A stretch of 64,000 nucleotides of DNA, taken from Planctomycetota bacterium. Lineage in GTDB: Bacteria; Planctomycetota; Uabimicrobiia; Uabimicrobiales; Uabimicrobiaceae. Each line of letters opens with the position of its first letter. Position 1 is the first letter of the stretch. The stretch lies in contig JAJDCR010000081.1 of NCBI GenBank assembly GCA_029260735.1, positions 62,001 to 126,000 on the forward strand, read 5' to 3'. Position numbers and translations under genes: made by a program. Positions 34,601 through 43,298 of the stretch are shown piece by piece. Under the pieces are notes generated by a model, which was not told where the DNA came from, did not search any database, and was given only the letters and a program-made list of their open reading frames with translations.

Positions 34601-36001
34601 ATGGCGTCAAAGAACCAAATTATGGACGACAAAAACCTACGGAGAAAACCAAAAAAAAATAACTCTGAAAGTGGAAACGTCCCTCCTCCCCCCCACAATG
34701 AAGAAAAAAAAGATAAAGAAGATGCTTATGAAGATCTAAAAAAAGGTGAGCTCCATATCACAGAGCTTCAAAAAATGACGATGGTAGAACTTCATAAAAC
34801 AGCAAAACAAGAAGGTATCCGAGAGTATACAGGTTTAAAAAAACAAGAACTGATTTTTAAAATTCTCAAAGAACGAGTTAAACAAAATGGCTTAATGTAT
34901 GGGGAAGGTGTCGTTGAGGTTCTTCCTGATGGTTTTGGCTTTCTTCGATCTCCTCAATACAACTATCTTCCTTGTCCTGACGATATTTATATTTCTCCTT
35001 CTCAAATTCGACGTTTTGGAATTCGAACAGGAGCAACCGTTTCAGGACAAATTCGTCCTCCGAAAGACAACGAAAGATACTTTGCTCTCCTTCGAGTAGA
35101 AGCAATCAATTATGAAGACCCAGAAAAACTAACAGATAAAAGTCTTTTTGATGATTTAACTCCTCTTCATCCCCAAGGTCGACTTATTTTAGAATCATCT
35201 CCTGATGAATTGAATACGAGAATCATGGAGTTAATCACTCCGATTGGAAAAGGTCAAAGAGGACTAATCGTTGCTCCCCCTCGCACAGGAAAAACAGTTC
35301 TTTTGCAGAAACTTGCCAACGCCATCACTCACAATCATCCTGAAATATATTTAATCGTCCTCTTGATTGATGAACGCCCAGAGGAAGTCATTGATATGCA
35401 AAGGTCTGTAAGGGGAGAGGTTATCAGCTCTACTTTTGATGAGCCTGCTAGTCGTCATATTCAAGTAGCAGAAATGGTTATCGAAAAGGCTAAACGTATG
35501 GTCGAGTATGGAAAAGATGTTCTCATTCTTTTAGACTCCATCACTCGTTTAGGAAGAGCGTACAACACAGAAGCTCCTCACTCTGGCAAAATTTTAACTG
35601 GTGGAATTGATTCAGCAGCCTTACAAAAACCTAAACGCTTTTTTGGCTCGGCTCGTAACATTGAAGAAGGGGGAAGTCTTACCATTCTTGCTACAGCACT
35701 CGTTGACACAGGAAGCAAAATGGATGACATTATTTTTGAAGAATTCAAGGGAACAGGGAACATGGAACTTCACTTGGATCGTCGTTTAGCCGATCGGAGA
35801 ATTTTCCCCGCCATTGACATCAATAAATCAGGAACTCGCAAAGAAGAACTACTTTGTGATCCTGAAGAGCTGAAAAGGATATGGTTAATTCGTAAGGTAA
35901 TTAGTGAAATGAATGTTATTGAATCGATGGAACGGCTCAAAGAGCTTATCCAAAAAACAGGCAGCAATGCTGAATTCTTGATGTCCCTTAATGTCTCCTG
36001 A
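34601..36001 (+). CDS. rho: Transcription termination factor Rho
   Basis: A 466-residue hexameric RNA helicase that ends transcription at rut sites. Domains in order: a Lys/Asn/Pro-rich N-terminal extension (1-50), the Rho N helix domain ([18 protein letters not shown]), a cold-shock/OB RNA-binding fold ([14 protein letters not shown], about 105-180) and the RecA-like ATPase. Walker A is APPRTGKT (about 225-232), then LIDERPEEV and [10 protein letters not shown], with a [13 protein letters not shown] region as the Q/R loops. All catalytic motifs are intact. GGAG lies seven bases before the ATG. Length is a little above the usual 420 because of the extension. A weak hairpin follows the stop. 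Confidence 0.97.
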   Translation: MASKNQIMDDKNLRRKPKKNNSESGNVPPPPHNEEKKDKEDAYEDLKKGELHITELQKMTMVELHKTAKQEGIREYTGLKKQELIFKILKERVKQNGLMYGEGVVEVLPDGFGFLRSPQYNYLPCPDDIYISPSQIRRFGIRTGATVSGQIRPPKDNERYFALLRVEAINYEDPEKLTDKSLFDDLTPLHPQGRLILESSPDELNTRIMELITPIGKGQRGLIVAPPRTGKTVLLQKLANAITHNHPEIYLIVLLIDERPEEVIDMQRSVRGEVISSTFDEPASRHIQVAEMVIEKAKRMVEYGKDVLILLDSITRLGRAYNTEAPHSGKILTGGIDSAALQKPKRFFGSARNIEEGGSLTILATALVDTGSKMDDIIFEEFKGTGNMELHLDRRLADRRIFPAIDINKSGTRKEELLCDPEELKRIWLIRKVISEMNVIESMERLKELIQKTGSNAEFLMSLNVS

Positions 36002-36011
36002 AACATCTAAC

Positions 36012-36035
36012 TCCCTCAATTTTTAATTTGAGGGA
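36012..36035 (+). terminator. Weak hairpin downstream of rho
   Basis: TCCCTCAA (36012-36019) pairs with TTGAGGGA (36028-36035), with an AT loop. A strong T-run does not follow, so it may be a poor intrinsic terminator or a processing stem. Downstream (36045-36080) is a short tandem repeat of AAATAAAAAGAT. Confidence 0.5.
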
Positions 36036-36168
36036 ATTAGAATCTCTTTATAAATAAAAAGATAAATAAAAAGATAAATGAAAAGCGACATTGTTTTCTG
36101 ATAACATAACATTTGAATAAGAGACCAAAAGTTTTTGATTCCCCACTTGTCTTTTTTAGGATAGCAAA

Positions 36169-37098
36169 ATGGCACTAACTCTAGACCAAGTCAAAGAACT
36201 ATATCATTTTAAAATTTCAAAAATGCTTATTGGGGAAGAGGCGGTTGAAACAGGCAAGTGTAGTCGTTGGGTTCGTCGAAAAGAACAAAAACAAGAAAAA
36301 GATCTAATTTACATCTGCGTAGAAGTCTCTTACTCTGGTGTAGAACAAAAATCTCTTCTTTTCCGTCATTTCCACCTAGAGGACTCCGAAAGGTACTTCA
36401 GTAATGCCATGCCCCCCGAAGACTACCTTGAACACTTAATTTCATCAGGAGATAAGGTAAGTGGAGGGCTTCTTTTTTCCTTATACCAAGATGTCCAACC
36501 TTCTCGTTTGTGGTTTGACACCGGAATTTTTTATGAAGATTCTCAAGATCCCGTTTTGATTGATATTGCTCTGCCAGTAGAAAATTCTGAAACAAGAACA
36601 CAGTTTCTTGCCAAAGAACAAGAGCTAGCAGAGTTTTACACCCAAGAAATCGAAAGTGATCTCTTAGAGTCTCGTATTGCTCCTAAAAGCGGAACAGAAA
36701 GTCTCATTCGAAAAATTTCTGACGAATGCCGTGTCCCCCACAGAAAAATTCCCAACGGTTATCTACTCAGAATATCTCTTCCCAAAGGGAGAAAACAAAA
36801 TGTCGTCTTAAACTTCGCAGGAAAAGATGAGAAAGGTAACGATCTTGTCACTATTGGCACTATTTGCGCACCATCAAAGAATGTGAAAAACGATCGTATC
36901 CTCTTAAAACTTAATCCCAAAATAGCCTATGGCGGAATTGGTATTTCTACTATTCGAGGAGAAGATTTCTATGTTCTTACGCAAACATACTCTGTTTCGA
37001 TGCTCCACCATATTAAAATCAGTCAAGCGGTGGAAGCCATTGCTCAAAAAGGAGACTGGTTGGAAGATAAGCTCACCAATGGAAAAGACATTCGTTAA
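36169..37098 (+). CDS. Unknown protein, possible YbjN/T3S-chaperone-like C-terminus
   Basis: A 309-residue cytosolic protein. No motif is catalytic. The C-terminal 130 residues (IRKISDECRV, an antiparallel beta region, then KISQAVEAIAQKGDWLEDKLTNGKD) have the shape of the YbjN/type-III-secretion-chaperone-like fold: a beta sheet packed on helices with a final long helix and GD-LE-L ending. The first 170 residues are strand-rich with acidic patches. A sound AGGA precedes the ATG by eight bases. The HEAT-repeat lipoprotein gene overlaps its end by 20 bases, and the MoxR-type gene follows, so the three probably work together. The YbjN label is a weak guess. Confidence 0.65.
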   Translation: MALTLDQVKELYHFKISKMLIGEEAVETGKCSRWVRRKEQKQEKDLIYICVEVSYSGVEQKSLLFRHFHLEDSERYFSNAMPPEDYLEHLISSGDKVSGGLLFSLYQDVQPSRLWFDTGIFYEDSQDPVLIDIALPVENSETRTQFLAKEQELAEFYTQEIESDLLESRIAPKSGTESLIRKISDECRVPHRKIPNGYLLRISLPKGRKQNVVLNFAGKDEKGNDLVTIGTICAPSKNVKNDRILLKLNPKIAYGGIGISTIRGEDFYVLTQTYSVSMLHHIKISQAVEAIAQKGDWLEDKLTNGKDIR

Positions 37099-38014
37099 AA
37101 AATACCTCCCTTTCATTTTTATTTTAGTCTTTCTTTTAGTCTTTCTTTCCTGTAGTTCAAACAACATCATCAATTCAAATGGCGAAAATTCGAGTACAAG
37201 TGATGTTATTGTCGAAGTTCCTGAGCAAACAGAACTAAAAAAACTTACCGAAGAAGACAAAAAAAAGATATACCAAAATCTACAAGTTTTCTATACCCAA
37301 GACAATGCTAAATGGGAAAAAGCCCGACAAGAAATTCTAGAGATGGGATCACTCGGACAAGAGGCTCTTTCTCTTTTTTTCATCAAGTTCTTTGCCCAAG
37401 GAAAATCTTCTGATAGCAATACCGATGCTACTTATTATTGGCAAAAAGCTTCCAGTGAATTAATTCGCCTCAAAGAAGCGGCCATGCCATATTTAATTTT
37501 GGCCATGTCTCACCCCAAAGTCGGAAGTACTGTTCGCATGCAATGCCTACGAGTAATTGTTGCCATTGGCAATCCAGCAGTGCCTATTTTACTGCAAAAC
37601 TTGGAGAGAGGTAACCAAAAGTTCCAAAGCTCAGTATTAGACGCCTTAGCTTCCATTGGAACTTCCGAAGCGGCAGAAGAAATAAATAACCTTTACCTCA
37701 AGCAACCTAGACCAACAATCGAAAATGGGGAACAAGACGATATCATCCACAATGATCCTAACTACTTCCCTATCCGCTACTACTGCATCAAAGCCTTATC
37801 CAATATTAAATCCGAAAAAGGTCTCCCTGCCGTAGAATCCGCCTTAGATGATCCTGTTCATTTGATTCAAAGGAAGGCCATACAGGCTGTTTTACAGTAC
37901 AATAGTCCCCAAGCTCTGCCCGCTTTAAAAAAAGCCTACCAGCGTTCTCTTAAGATCTATCCTGGTTACTACAAAAAAATTCAACGAAAAATTTCAGAGA
38001 TAAAAGACTTATAA
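37079..38014 (+). CDS. HEAT-repeat lipoprotein
   Basis: A 311-residue lipoprotein. The ATG at 37079 gives a signal peptide with a lipobox, FLSC (Cys25), after a strongly hydrophobic stretch; an upstream frame start at 36929 has no signal. Residues after the Cys are Ser/Asn-rich, then a helical HEAT/PBS-lyase-like repeat region (AAMPYLILAM, AVPILLQNLERG, VLDALASIGTSEA, AIQAVLQYNSPQALPALK) of about five units. HEAT solenoids are protein-binding scaffolds. Outer-membrane or inner-membrane anchoring cannot be told; the +2 residue is Ser. It begins within the previous gene and precedes the AAA gene by 44 bases. Confidence 0.82.
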   Translation: MEKTFVKKYLPFIFILVFLLVFLSCSSNNIINSNGENSSTSDVIVEVPEQTELKKLTEEDKKKIYQNLQVFYTQDNAKWEKARQEILEMGSLGQEALSLFFIKFFAQGKSSDSNTDATYYWQKASSELIRLKEAAMPYLILAMSHPKVGSTVRMQCLRVIVAIGNPAVPILLQNLERGNQKFQSSVLDALASIGTSEAAEEINNLYLKQPRPTIENGEQDDIIHNDPNYFPIRYYCIKALSNIKSEKGLPAVESALDDPVHLIQRKAIQAVLQYNSPQALPALKKAYQRSLKIYPGYYKKIQRKISEIKDL

Positions 38015-38058
38015 AATCTTTCTCGCAAAATATACAAAAATGAATAAGGGGAATTAGT

Positions 38059-39048
38059 TTGGAAAAAAAAATTGTAGACGGAGTGTCTTTAGCCTTGAGC
38101 CAGCCCATTAGCAATGAAATAAAGTGGGTTGGGCAGCCAGAAGCAATGGCACGATTGCAGGCTTGCTGGTTAATCATAAACTCTCAAGATGTTCCTTTAT
38201 GTCCTAGACTTTTAGGAAAACCTGGTGTTGGAAAAACTACCTTAGCTATGGCCGCTGCTCAGAAAATAAAAAAACCACTCTACGTCTACCAATGTACTAT
38301 GGATACAAGGCCTGAGGATCTTCTTATTACACCAGTATTAGGAGAAGGAGGAAAAATCCAGTACCACGCTAGTCCTGTTGTAAGTGCCATGATTCAGGGA
38401 GGGGTTTGTATACTTGATGAAGGAAACCGAATGAGTGAAAAGAGTTGGGCCTCACTAGCACCTCTCCTAGATCATCGACGATACATAGAAAGTATCATTG
38501 CCGGGATTAAAGTGGAAGCTCATCCTGAGTTTCGCTGCTGTGTCACCATGAATGATGATGCATCCACTTATGAACTACCAGATTACATTATGTCTCGCAT
38601 CCAGCCGATGATTGAAATCGATTTTCCTCCCCGAGAAGAAGAGTTAAAAATACTAAAATACAATATCCCTTTTGCCGAAGAAGAACTTCTAAGATACACA
38701 GTGGATTTCCTTCAAAAGTCACACCAACTTGGTCTTCATTGCTCCACGAGAGATGGAATTCATATTTTACGCTACTCGCTTAAGCGTTTAGCTCATAACC
38801 CCGAAATTTCCCCTAAAGATGTCTGGCAAGAATCCGTTTACAATGTACTGGGCTTCAAACCAGAAGAGATTGAGAAAATGGCTCAAAAAAACAAAAAAGC
38901 AAACTCAGAGAAAAAATTATCCGATCTTTCTGAGTTTTTCTTCGATCCAGAGCTTTTCTTGCAAGGCGAGTCTCCTTATTTTTCTGATTCTCCCCCCGAA
39001 AACTATGAAGATTATGAGGAAGATGACGAAGAGGACGATAGCATTTAG
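38059..39048 (+). CDS. MoxR-type AAA+ ATPase (AAA_5 group) with acidic tail
   Basis: A 329-residue AAA+ ATPase. Walker A is GKPGVGKT (53-60), Walker B VCILDE (116-121) then GNRMSEKSWASLAPLLDHRR, as in the AAA_5/MoxR group, with CCVTMNDDA as sensor I. The last 20 residues are almost all Asp and Glu (EDYEEDDEEDD), an unusual acidic tail. The start is TTG: AGGGG lies seven bases before it and no in-frame ATG is nearer. It probably remodels a VWA-like partner, but no VWA gene is next to it; the lipoprotein and the unknown protein upstream are the natural candidates. Cytosolic. Confidence 0.87.
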   Translation: MEKKIVDGVSLALSQPISNEIKWVGQPEAMARLQACWLIINSQDVPLCPRLLGKPGVGKTTLAMAAAQKIKKPLYVYQCTMDTRPEDLLITPVLGEGGKIQYHASPVVSAMIQGGVCILDEGNRMSEKSWASLAPLLDHRRYIESIIAGIKVEAHPEFRCCVTMNDDASTYELPDYIMSRIQPMIEIDFPPREEELKILKYNIPFAEEELLRYTVDFLQKSHQLGLHCSTRDGIHILRYSLKRLAHNPEISPKDVWQESVYNVLGFKPEEIEKMAQKNKKANSEKKLSDLSEFFFDPELFLQGESPYFSDSPPENYEDYEEDDEEDDSI

Positions 39049-39173
39049 GTGAATTTATAAAAAATATTCTTTATGGACAAACCTAGATATTTCCGTAGAC
39101 TATAAATATCCCATTCATTCTTACTATCTTTACTAAGAACCAATCACAGAATTTTTCTTCTAGGAGACATTTA

Positions 39174-39902
39174 ATGGTTCAAACTAAGCGTTTTTTCATA
39201 CTAATCGCTTTAGTTATATCTACTTTAGAAGTATATGCTGCTCCCATACTTTTTAATAACGCTCTGCGCTTTGATAACCAAAGTTTTGGCGTAGTTGATT
39301 TCGAAGGCACGCAAAGTAGTGTCAGTGGTATCGACGCTCACCTAGCCAACTTTGGAGCTCAAACAATTAGTGTTTCTGGCTCTATTGGTTCAGGTATAGG
39401 TGGTCTTGCTAGTCCAATTTCAGGAAGCAATATGATTAGTGCTGGAGCAGGTAGTTTTGGAGTCAGTTTTGATGCGCCCGTAAGAGCAGCAGGAGCATTT
39501 ATTATAGGTGCAGAAGGCGGCGGAGGTAGTCCCTTTTCTGGTGATGTTGCCACAATTATCATTGTAAAGTCAGGCAATGGCTCAACGACAACTTTTAATT
39601 ATCTCGATCTTTTTTCACCAGCAAGCCCTCCCGCTAGCGTCAATGGCTTTTTTGGCGTTTTAGATGAAGTAAACGGCATTTCAGAAATAACATTTGTTTG
39701 GAATCGAGATTCCTCTGGAATTGACGATCTTTATTTTGCCAATACAACGGACGATACAGTAGGCAATGGCCCTACTAACGTTCCTTTCTCCCAGATTGGA
39801 ACAATTCCCTTACCTACATTTGGAAACGCAGTTCCCGAGCCAAGTTCTTGGATATTGCTCACTCTTTGTGGTCTATTTACTCTTAAATCGACAAAAAAAT
39901 AA
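39174..39902 (+). CDS. Exported PEP-CTERM protein
   Basis: A 242-residue protein with a signal peptide (FILIALVISTLEVYA), a Gly/Ser-rich beta body and a VPEPSSWILLTLCGLFTL tail followed by KSTKK, a canonical PEP-CTERM sorting signal. AGGAGA lies six bases before the ATG. A strong terminator hairpin follows 20 bases after the stop, so it is monocistronic. The region between GGLASPISGS and VSFDAPVRAAGAFI resembles the Gly-rich body of the other PEP-CTERM proteins here. Function unknown; probably a surface or matrix component. Confidence 0.88.
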   Translation: MVQTKRFFILIALVISTLEVYAAPILFNNALRFDNQSFGVVDFEGTQSSVSGIDAHLANFGAQTISVSGSIGSGIGGLASPISGSNMISAGAGSFGVSFDAPVRAAGAFIIGAEGGGGSPFSGDVATIIIVKSGNGSTTTFNYLDLFSPASPPASVNGFFGVLDEVNGISEITFVWNRDSSGIDDLYFANTTDDTVGNGPTNVPFSQIGTIPLPTFGNAVPEPSSWILLTLCGLFTLKSTKK

Positions 39903-39921
39903 ACGGCTTGTATTAAAAAAG

Positions 39922-39957
39922 AAAAACCCCTGATCCGATGAAAGATCAGGGGTTTTT
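39922..39957 (+). terminator. Rho-independent terminator
   Basis: AAAAACCCCTGATC pairs with GATCAGGGGTTTTT across an 8-base loop, ending in a T-run. It ends the PEP-CTERM transcript, and by its symmetric A/T flanks may also stop the convergent gene at 39979. Confidence 0.93.
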
Positions 39958-39978
39958 AAATTGCTAAAATACATATCC

Positions 39979-40479
39979 TCATTCATAGTTTAGCCAAGTA
40001 GTGCCCATAACAATAGACTCAAACCTGATACCGTCTTCTTGAATTTCGACTTCATAAGGTGGATCAACCTCTGCTCTCGATACCTTTTCACCATCTAAAG
40101 AGTACAACGAACACTCTAATTCTCCCATTTCTAGGACATAATTTTTGTGTCGCTCAAGCCCCCAGAACAAAGTAACATAATCTAAATCTAATAGCTTACT
40201 TGTTCTTGTACAAACTCGTCCTGTGACATTCCCACAACCAAAAAAGAGAACCCCAGTCTTAGGAACATAAAGAACCTCCAATGACTTAGCCACCGAAAAA
40301 GATTCCCAAAAAACGTAAACAAAAACATCATCGTTAAAACTTATCGTAGAAAGAGTGTTATTTTCTGTCCTCATCGATTCGATAAAAATCTCTTTTTTTC
40401 GACACCAATTAGGATCTGAGCAGTCTTCATGCTCTATTTTAATCTCCGCTTCTTCTACAATAATTTTACTTGATATCAT
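39979..40479 (-). CDS. Unknown soluble protein
   Basis: A 166-residue protein, mostly beta strands, without signal peptide, membrane helix or catalytic motif. It has several Cys (CSDPNWCRKK near 20, CGNVTGRVC near 81) that could bind metal or be structural. Codon use is like its neighbours. It lies convergent to the PEP-CTERM gene and downstream of a pair of palindromic repeats. The single-gene position, small size and lack of family hint at an accessory or immunity-type role, but I cannot support any function. Confidence 0.6.
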   Translation of the reverse strand: MISSKIIVEEAEIKIEHEDCSDPNWCRKKEIFIESMRTENNTLSTISFNDDVFVYVFWESFSVAKSLEVLYVPKTGVLFFGCGNVTGRVCTRTSKLLDLDYVTLFWGLERHKNYVLEMGELECSLYSLDGEKVSRAEVDPPYEVEIQEDGIRFESIVMGTTWLNYE

Positions 40480-40508
40480 AGTTTTCTTAAAAGTCAGGTT
40501 TTAGAAGG

Positions 40509-40561
40509 CGTAACGGACAACCACAAGGGCCTTTGCAGGCGGCCCTCGTAGTTGTCCCTAC
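40509..40561 (-). repeat. 53-bp REP-like palindrome, copy 2
   Basis: Same 53-bp element as at 18750, in opposite orientation (begins CGTAACGGACAAC, ends GTTGTCCCTAC). It faces copy 3 across 93 bases. On the TTACG side similarity continues about 14 bases further (CTTCTAAAACCT-like) into the flank, so the unit may be about 67 bases. Confidence 0.88.
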
Positions 40562-40654
40562 AGACCATCGCAGGAACAAATTCAGGTAAATGAAATCGAT
40601 CAATATACCAGCCAATACAACTGGCAAATTATTTCCTATCGCGTAGATATCCCT

Positions 40655-40707
40655 GTAGGGACAACAGCAAGGGCCTGCCGGCAGGGCCCTTGTGGTTGTC
40701 CTTTACG
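40655..40707 (+). repeat. 53-bp REP-like palindrome, copy 3
   Basis: Starts GTAGGGACAAC and ends TTGTCCTTTACG, with a strong GGGCCTGCCGGCAGGGCCC inner stem, the most symmetric of the three. Together with copy 2 in inverted order it forms a BIME-like pair just downstream of the GTPase gene at 40761. Confidence 0.88.
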
Positions 40708-40760
40708 ACTTCTAAGATACAGAGGATTTTGGGGACGTTTTTTTGTAAGACCAAAATACA

Positions 40761-43298
40761 CTACTTCTCATCTAGCTTCTTATAAATCTTCTCTTTCAGA
40801 GAATCAGGAATAAGAGTTTTTTCGACGATGAATTTGATCTCATTGACAGAGAAAGAAGTCGATATTCGTTTGATCCAGTAATTTAGGATATCATCTAAAA
40901 CTCGGCCTTTAAATTCTTCGCTATTGGTTTCGATGATAGCTTTTTTATACTGATTTTGATTGATCCACAAATATATTCTGGCCTCTCTTTTTGCTTGTTC
41001 TCGAAAAATCTTTTCGTATTTGTTAAGGCTTTTGTGATACTGAACGTACTTCTCTATGCTAAAGTACTTGGAAGGTATTCTTCGATAAGCGGGAGATTTC
41101 TTGAGTGCTTTTCTCGCTTTTTGAATACCAGAGATTTTCTCTTGTATTTTAAGCTCACTTCCTCCGGCAATGATAGATCTGATGTACCCTTGGAATTCTT
41201 TCCAAGCTCCTTTAGACCAAGTGTCAACAACTTGCTCTGTTTTTTCTTCTACCATTTTGTTTGTTGAATTGCTCTTTTTGCATAGGTTGTAGGCATCATA
41301 GTACTTGTTGGCTTTCTCTAAGCGTACACATTCTGTTAAGAGACCATAGGTCTTCCAAATTTCTTTTTGTTCGTCTGAAACATCTACTAAAAATTTTTCT
41401 GCAGCCTCTAAACTTTTCTTGGCAACTTTCCAGTCGTTTTGATCTAAACCATATCGGGCATTCTGCAGAAAATGTTGGAAATTTTTCTCTTGCCATCTTC
41501 CTTTTAAATCTTGGATGCTATTTTTCCACGACTGAAGGTTTTCTTCTCTAGATTGGGTTAAGAATATTTCTTTGTAAATATCACGAACGATCGAATCAGC
41601 ATTTTTAATATGAACAATCGATTCCTCATAGTTCGTTGCTTCTAACTTAAGAGTAGCATTTTCAATTTCTTGAGGAACTTGCTCTGCTGCATATTCCCAC
41701 CACTGGGCAAAAACTTCTCCTTGGATTTCCTCTAGAGGCTTGTAAAGATCTTTTGTCTTTTCACAAACATCATAAGCCTCAGCATAGTTCTTTTGGGGAA
41801 GGGCAGACTCTAAAGAGACCAAACACTCATAAACCTTGTCGGCATTTGTCAGCTCTCGTTTGAGTCGATAGGGTCTAAGAAGACCAAAGTCTCTTTCCTG
41901 AACCTTTGCTTTCATAAAATCTTTGGCGACCAAGAGAACTTCTTTTGCCTTTTCTAAAGAATCTTTCTCTTTTTCTACAAAAAACTCTTCCCATTCCTCA
42001 CGGTAATCAGAAAAAGTAACCAAAGAATCAACGACATATTTTTGTCGTTTAGATTTCAGGGAAGGGAGATGCCTTTCCATGAGTTCAGTGTAGGGACTTA
42101 ACTTTTGATTGAGTTCTTTGCATTGGCGCAAGGTTTCTTGCCAAGTTATACTATTTTTAAACTCATCGTATTTCAGAAGCTCTTCCAATACTTTCTCTCG
42201 CTTAGAGAAAATATTTGCTAGATCGTTTTGCTTTTGGTAAAGAGGAAAAATTTCCGCAAATCGTTTCTTTTTTTCATCATCCCAAAGGAAAAGATCCCCA
42301 TGAGTAATTATCTCTTCTATTCTTTGAGGATTATTTTCCAGCATTTGCAAATTAAGATCTGCGAGATAGGATTCTCGCTGGTGATGATAAAACCACGTGC
42401 AAAATGTAATTAAAAAAATGGCACTTAGAGAGTAGATAATTTTTCTTGTTTTATAAAAAAGAATCTGTAGTTGAATAGACGAAGGAAAAAGTCGCTCGGA
42501 AACAAACTGAATGGGTTTTTCTAAGTGCATAGGATTTAAAGGAGTCGGAGGGACTTTGACCCCATCCACTTTTTTATAAGGACTTCCTGTGGAGGAAACC
42601 ATAAAAAAATCATGGTAGTGAAATTTTTCTTTAACATATTTTACTACAGTGTAAAGGCCTTTATCACTTAAGTAACGAACGGGATTTTTTTGGTTTACCA
42701 AGTCTGCCTTCGTAATAACAATGGCAATGGGTTTACGGCATTTTTGGTTTGTATCGGCAAATTTACTCAAGAGTTCAATTAGGCGACTAATATGATCCAC
42801 CACTTGGCTATCATATAGCCTCCCATCTTGGTCATCATACATTCCCTCTAAATATTCTGTATCCAGAAGGAAAAGGGCAGCATGGGTATTTTTAACGATA
42901 CTTTGGATCTCTTGGCTAAGAGGAGAGCTTTCATCAAGAGAAGGATTCTCTATATATTCGTTAAAGTTTTCGCCCCCGACATCCTTAATAGATATGTTCG
43001 CTTTGATCTTGTGATTCAGTGAGGTTAAACAAAAATCTAAGTCCACTGAAGAGTGAGTACTGGGAGGAGGAAATATGGGGTCAGGTCCAGAAAGTACTTC
43101 ATATATATCTCGGAATCTTCGAGCTTTAATAAAGTCACTTTCATAGATCCAAGGAAAGTTTTTAAAGTTTTCTTGTTTGGCCTGAAGATGGCTATTAAAA
43201 ACAGATAAATAGACTGTTTTGCCACTAGTACGCATCCCCATTAAGGCGACCTTAAAATGAAAATTATGTTTCAGTACTTGTTGTCTTCTTCTATTCAT
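40761..43298 (-). CDS. Membrane-anchored TRAFAC-type GTPase with long helical tail (double-GTPase-like)
   Basis: An 845-residue protein. The GTPase domain shows G1 GMRTSGKT (21-28), G3 DVGGE (106-110), G4 TKAD (196-199) and a G5-like SST (235-237), so GTP binding is well supported. One membrane helix (about 286-305) follows, then over 500 residues of charged helical repeats with Trp-rich segments. The N-terminal part resembles the GTPases described with GAP1 proteins in NTP-dependent prokaryotic conflict systems (named double-GTPase). The start overlaps the GAP1-like gene by eight bases. No second GTPase module is visible to me. Role: a regulated membrane switch in a defence or stress system (inference). 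Confidence 0.72.
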   Translation of the reverse strand: MNRRRQQVLKHNFHFKVALMGMRTSGKTVYLSVFNSHLQAKQENFKNFPWIYESDFIKARRFRDIYEVLSGPDPIFPPPSTHSSVDLDFCLTSLNHKIKANISIKDVGGENFNEYIENPSLDESSPLSQEIQSIVKNTHAALFLLDTEYLEGMYDDQDGRLYDSQVVDHISRLIELLSKFADTNQKCRKPIAIVITKADLVNQKNPVRYLSDKGLYTVVKYVKEKFHYHDFFMVSSTGSPYKKVDGVKVPPTPLNPMHLEKPIQFVSERLFPSSIQLQILFYKTRKIIYSLSAIFLITFCTWFYHHQRESYLADLNLQMLENNPQRIEEIITHGDLFLWDDEKKKRFAEIFPLYQKQNDLANIFSKREKVLEELLKYDEFKNSITWQETLRQCKELNQKLSPYTELMERHLPSLKSKRQKYVVDSLVTFSDYREEWEEFFVEKEKDSLEKAKEVLLVAKDFMKAKVQERDFGLLRPYRLKRELTNADKVYECLVSLESALPQKNYAEAYDVCEKTKDLYKPLEEIQGEVFAQWWEYAAEQVPQEIENATLKLEATNYEESIVHIKNADSIVRDIYKEIFLTQSREENLQSWKNSIQDLKGRWQEKNFQHFLQNARYGLDQNDWKVAKKSLEAAEKFLVDVSDEQKEIWKTYGLLTECVRLEKANKYYDAYNLCKKSNSTNKMVEEKTEQVVDTWSKGAWKEFQGYIRSIIAGGSELKIQEKISGIQKARKALKKSPAYRRIPSKYFSIEKYVQYHKSLNKYEKIFREQAKREARIYLWINQNQYKKAIIETNSEEFKGRVLDDILNYWIKRISTSFSVNEIKFIVEKTLIPDSLKEKIYKKLDEK

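Noticed and set aside
36929..37078. Longer frame for the HEAT lipoprotein
   Set aside because: It lies within the coding sequence of the upstream gene and would place the signal peptide in the middle of the protein.
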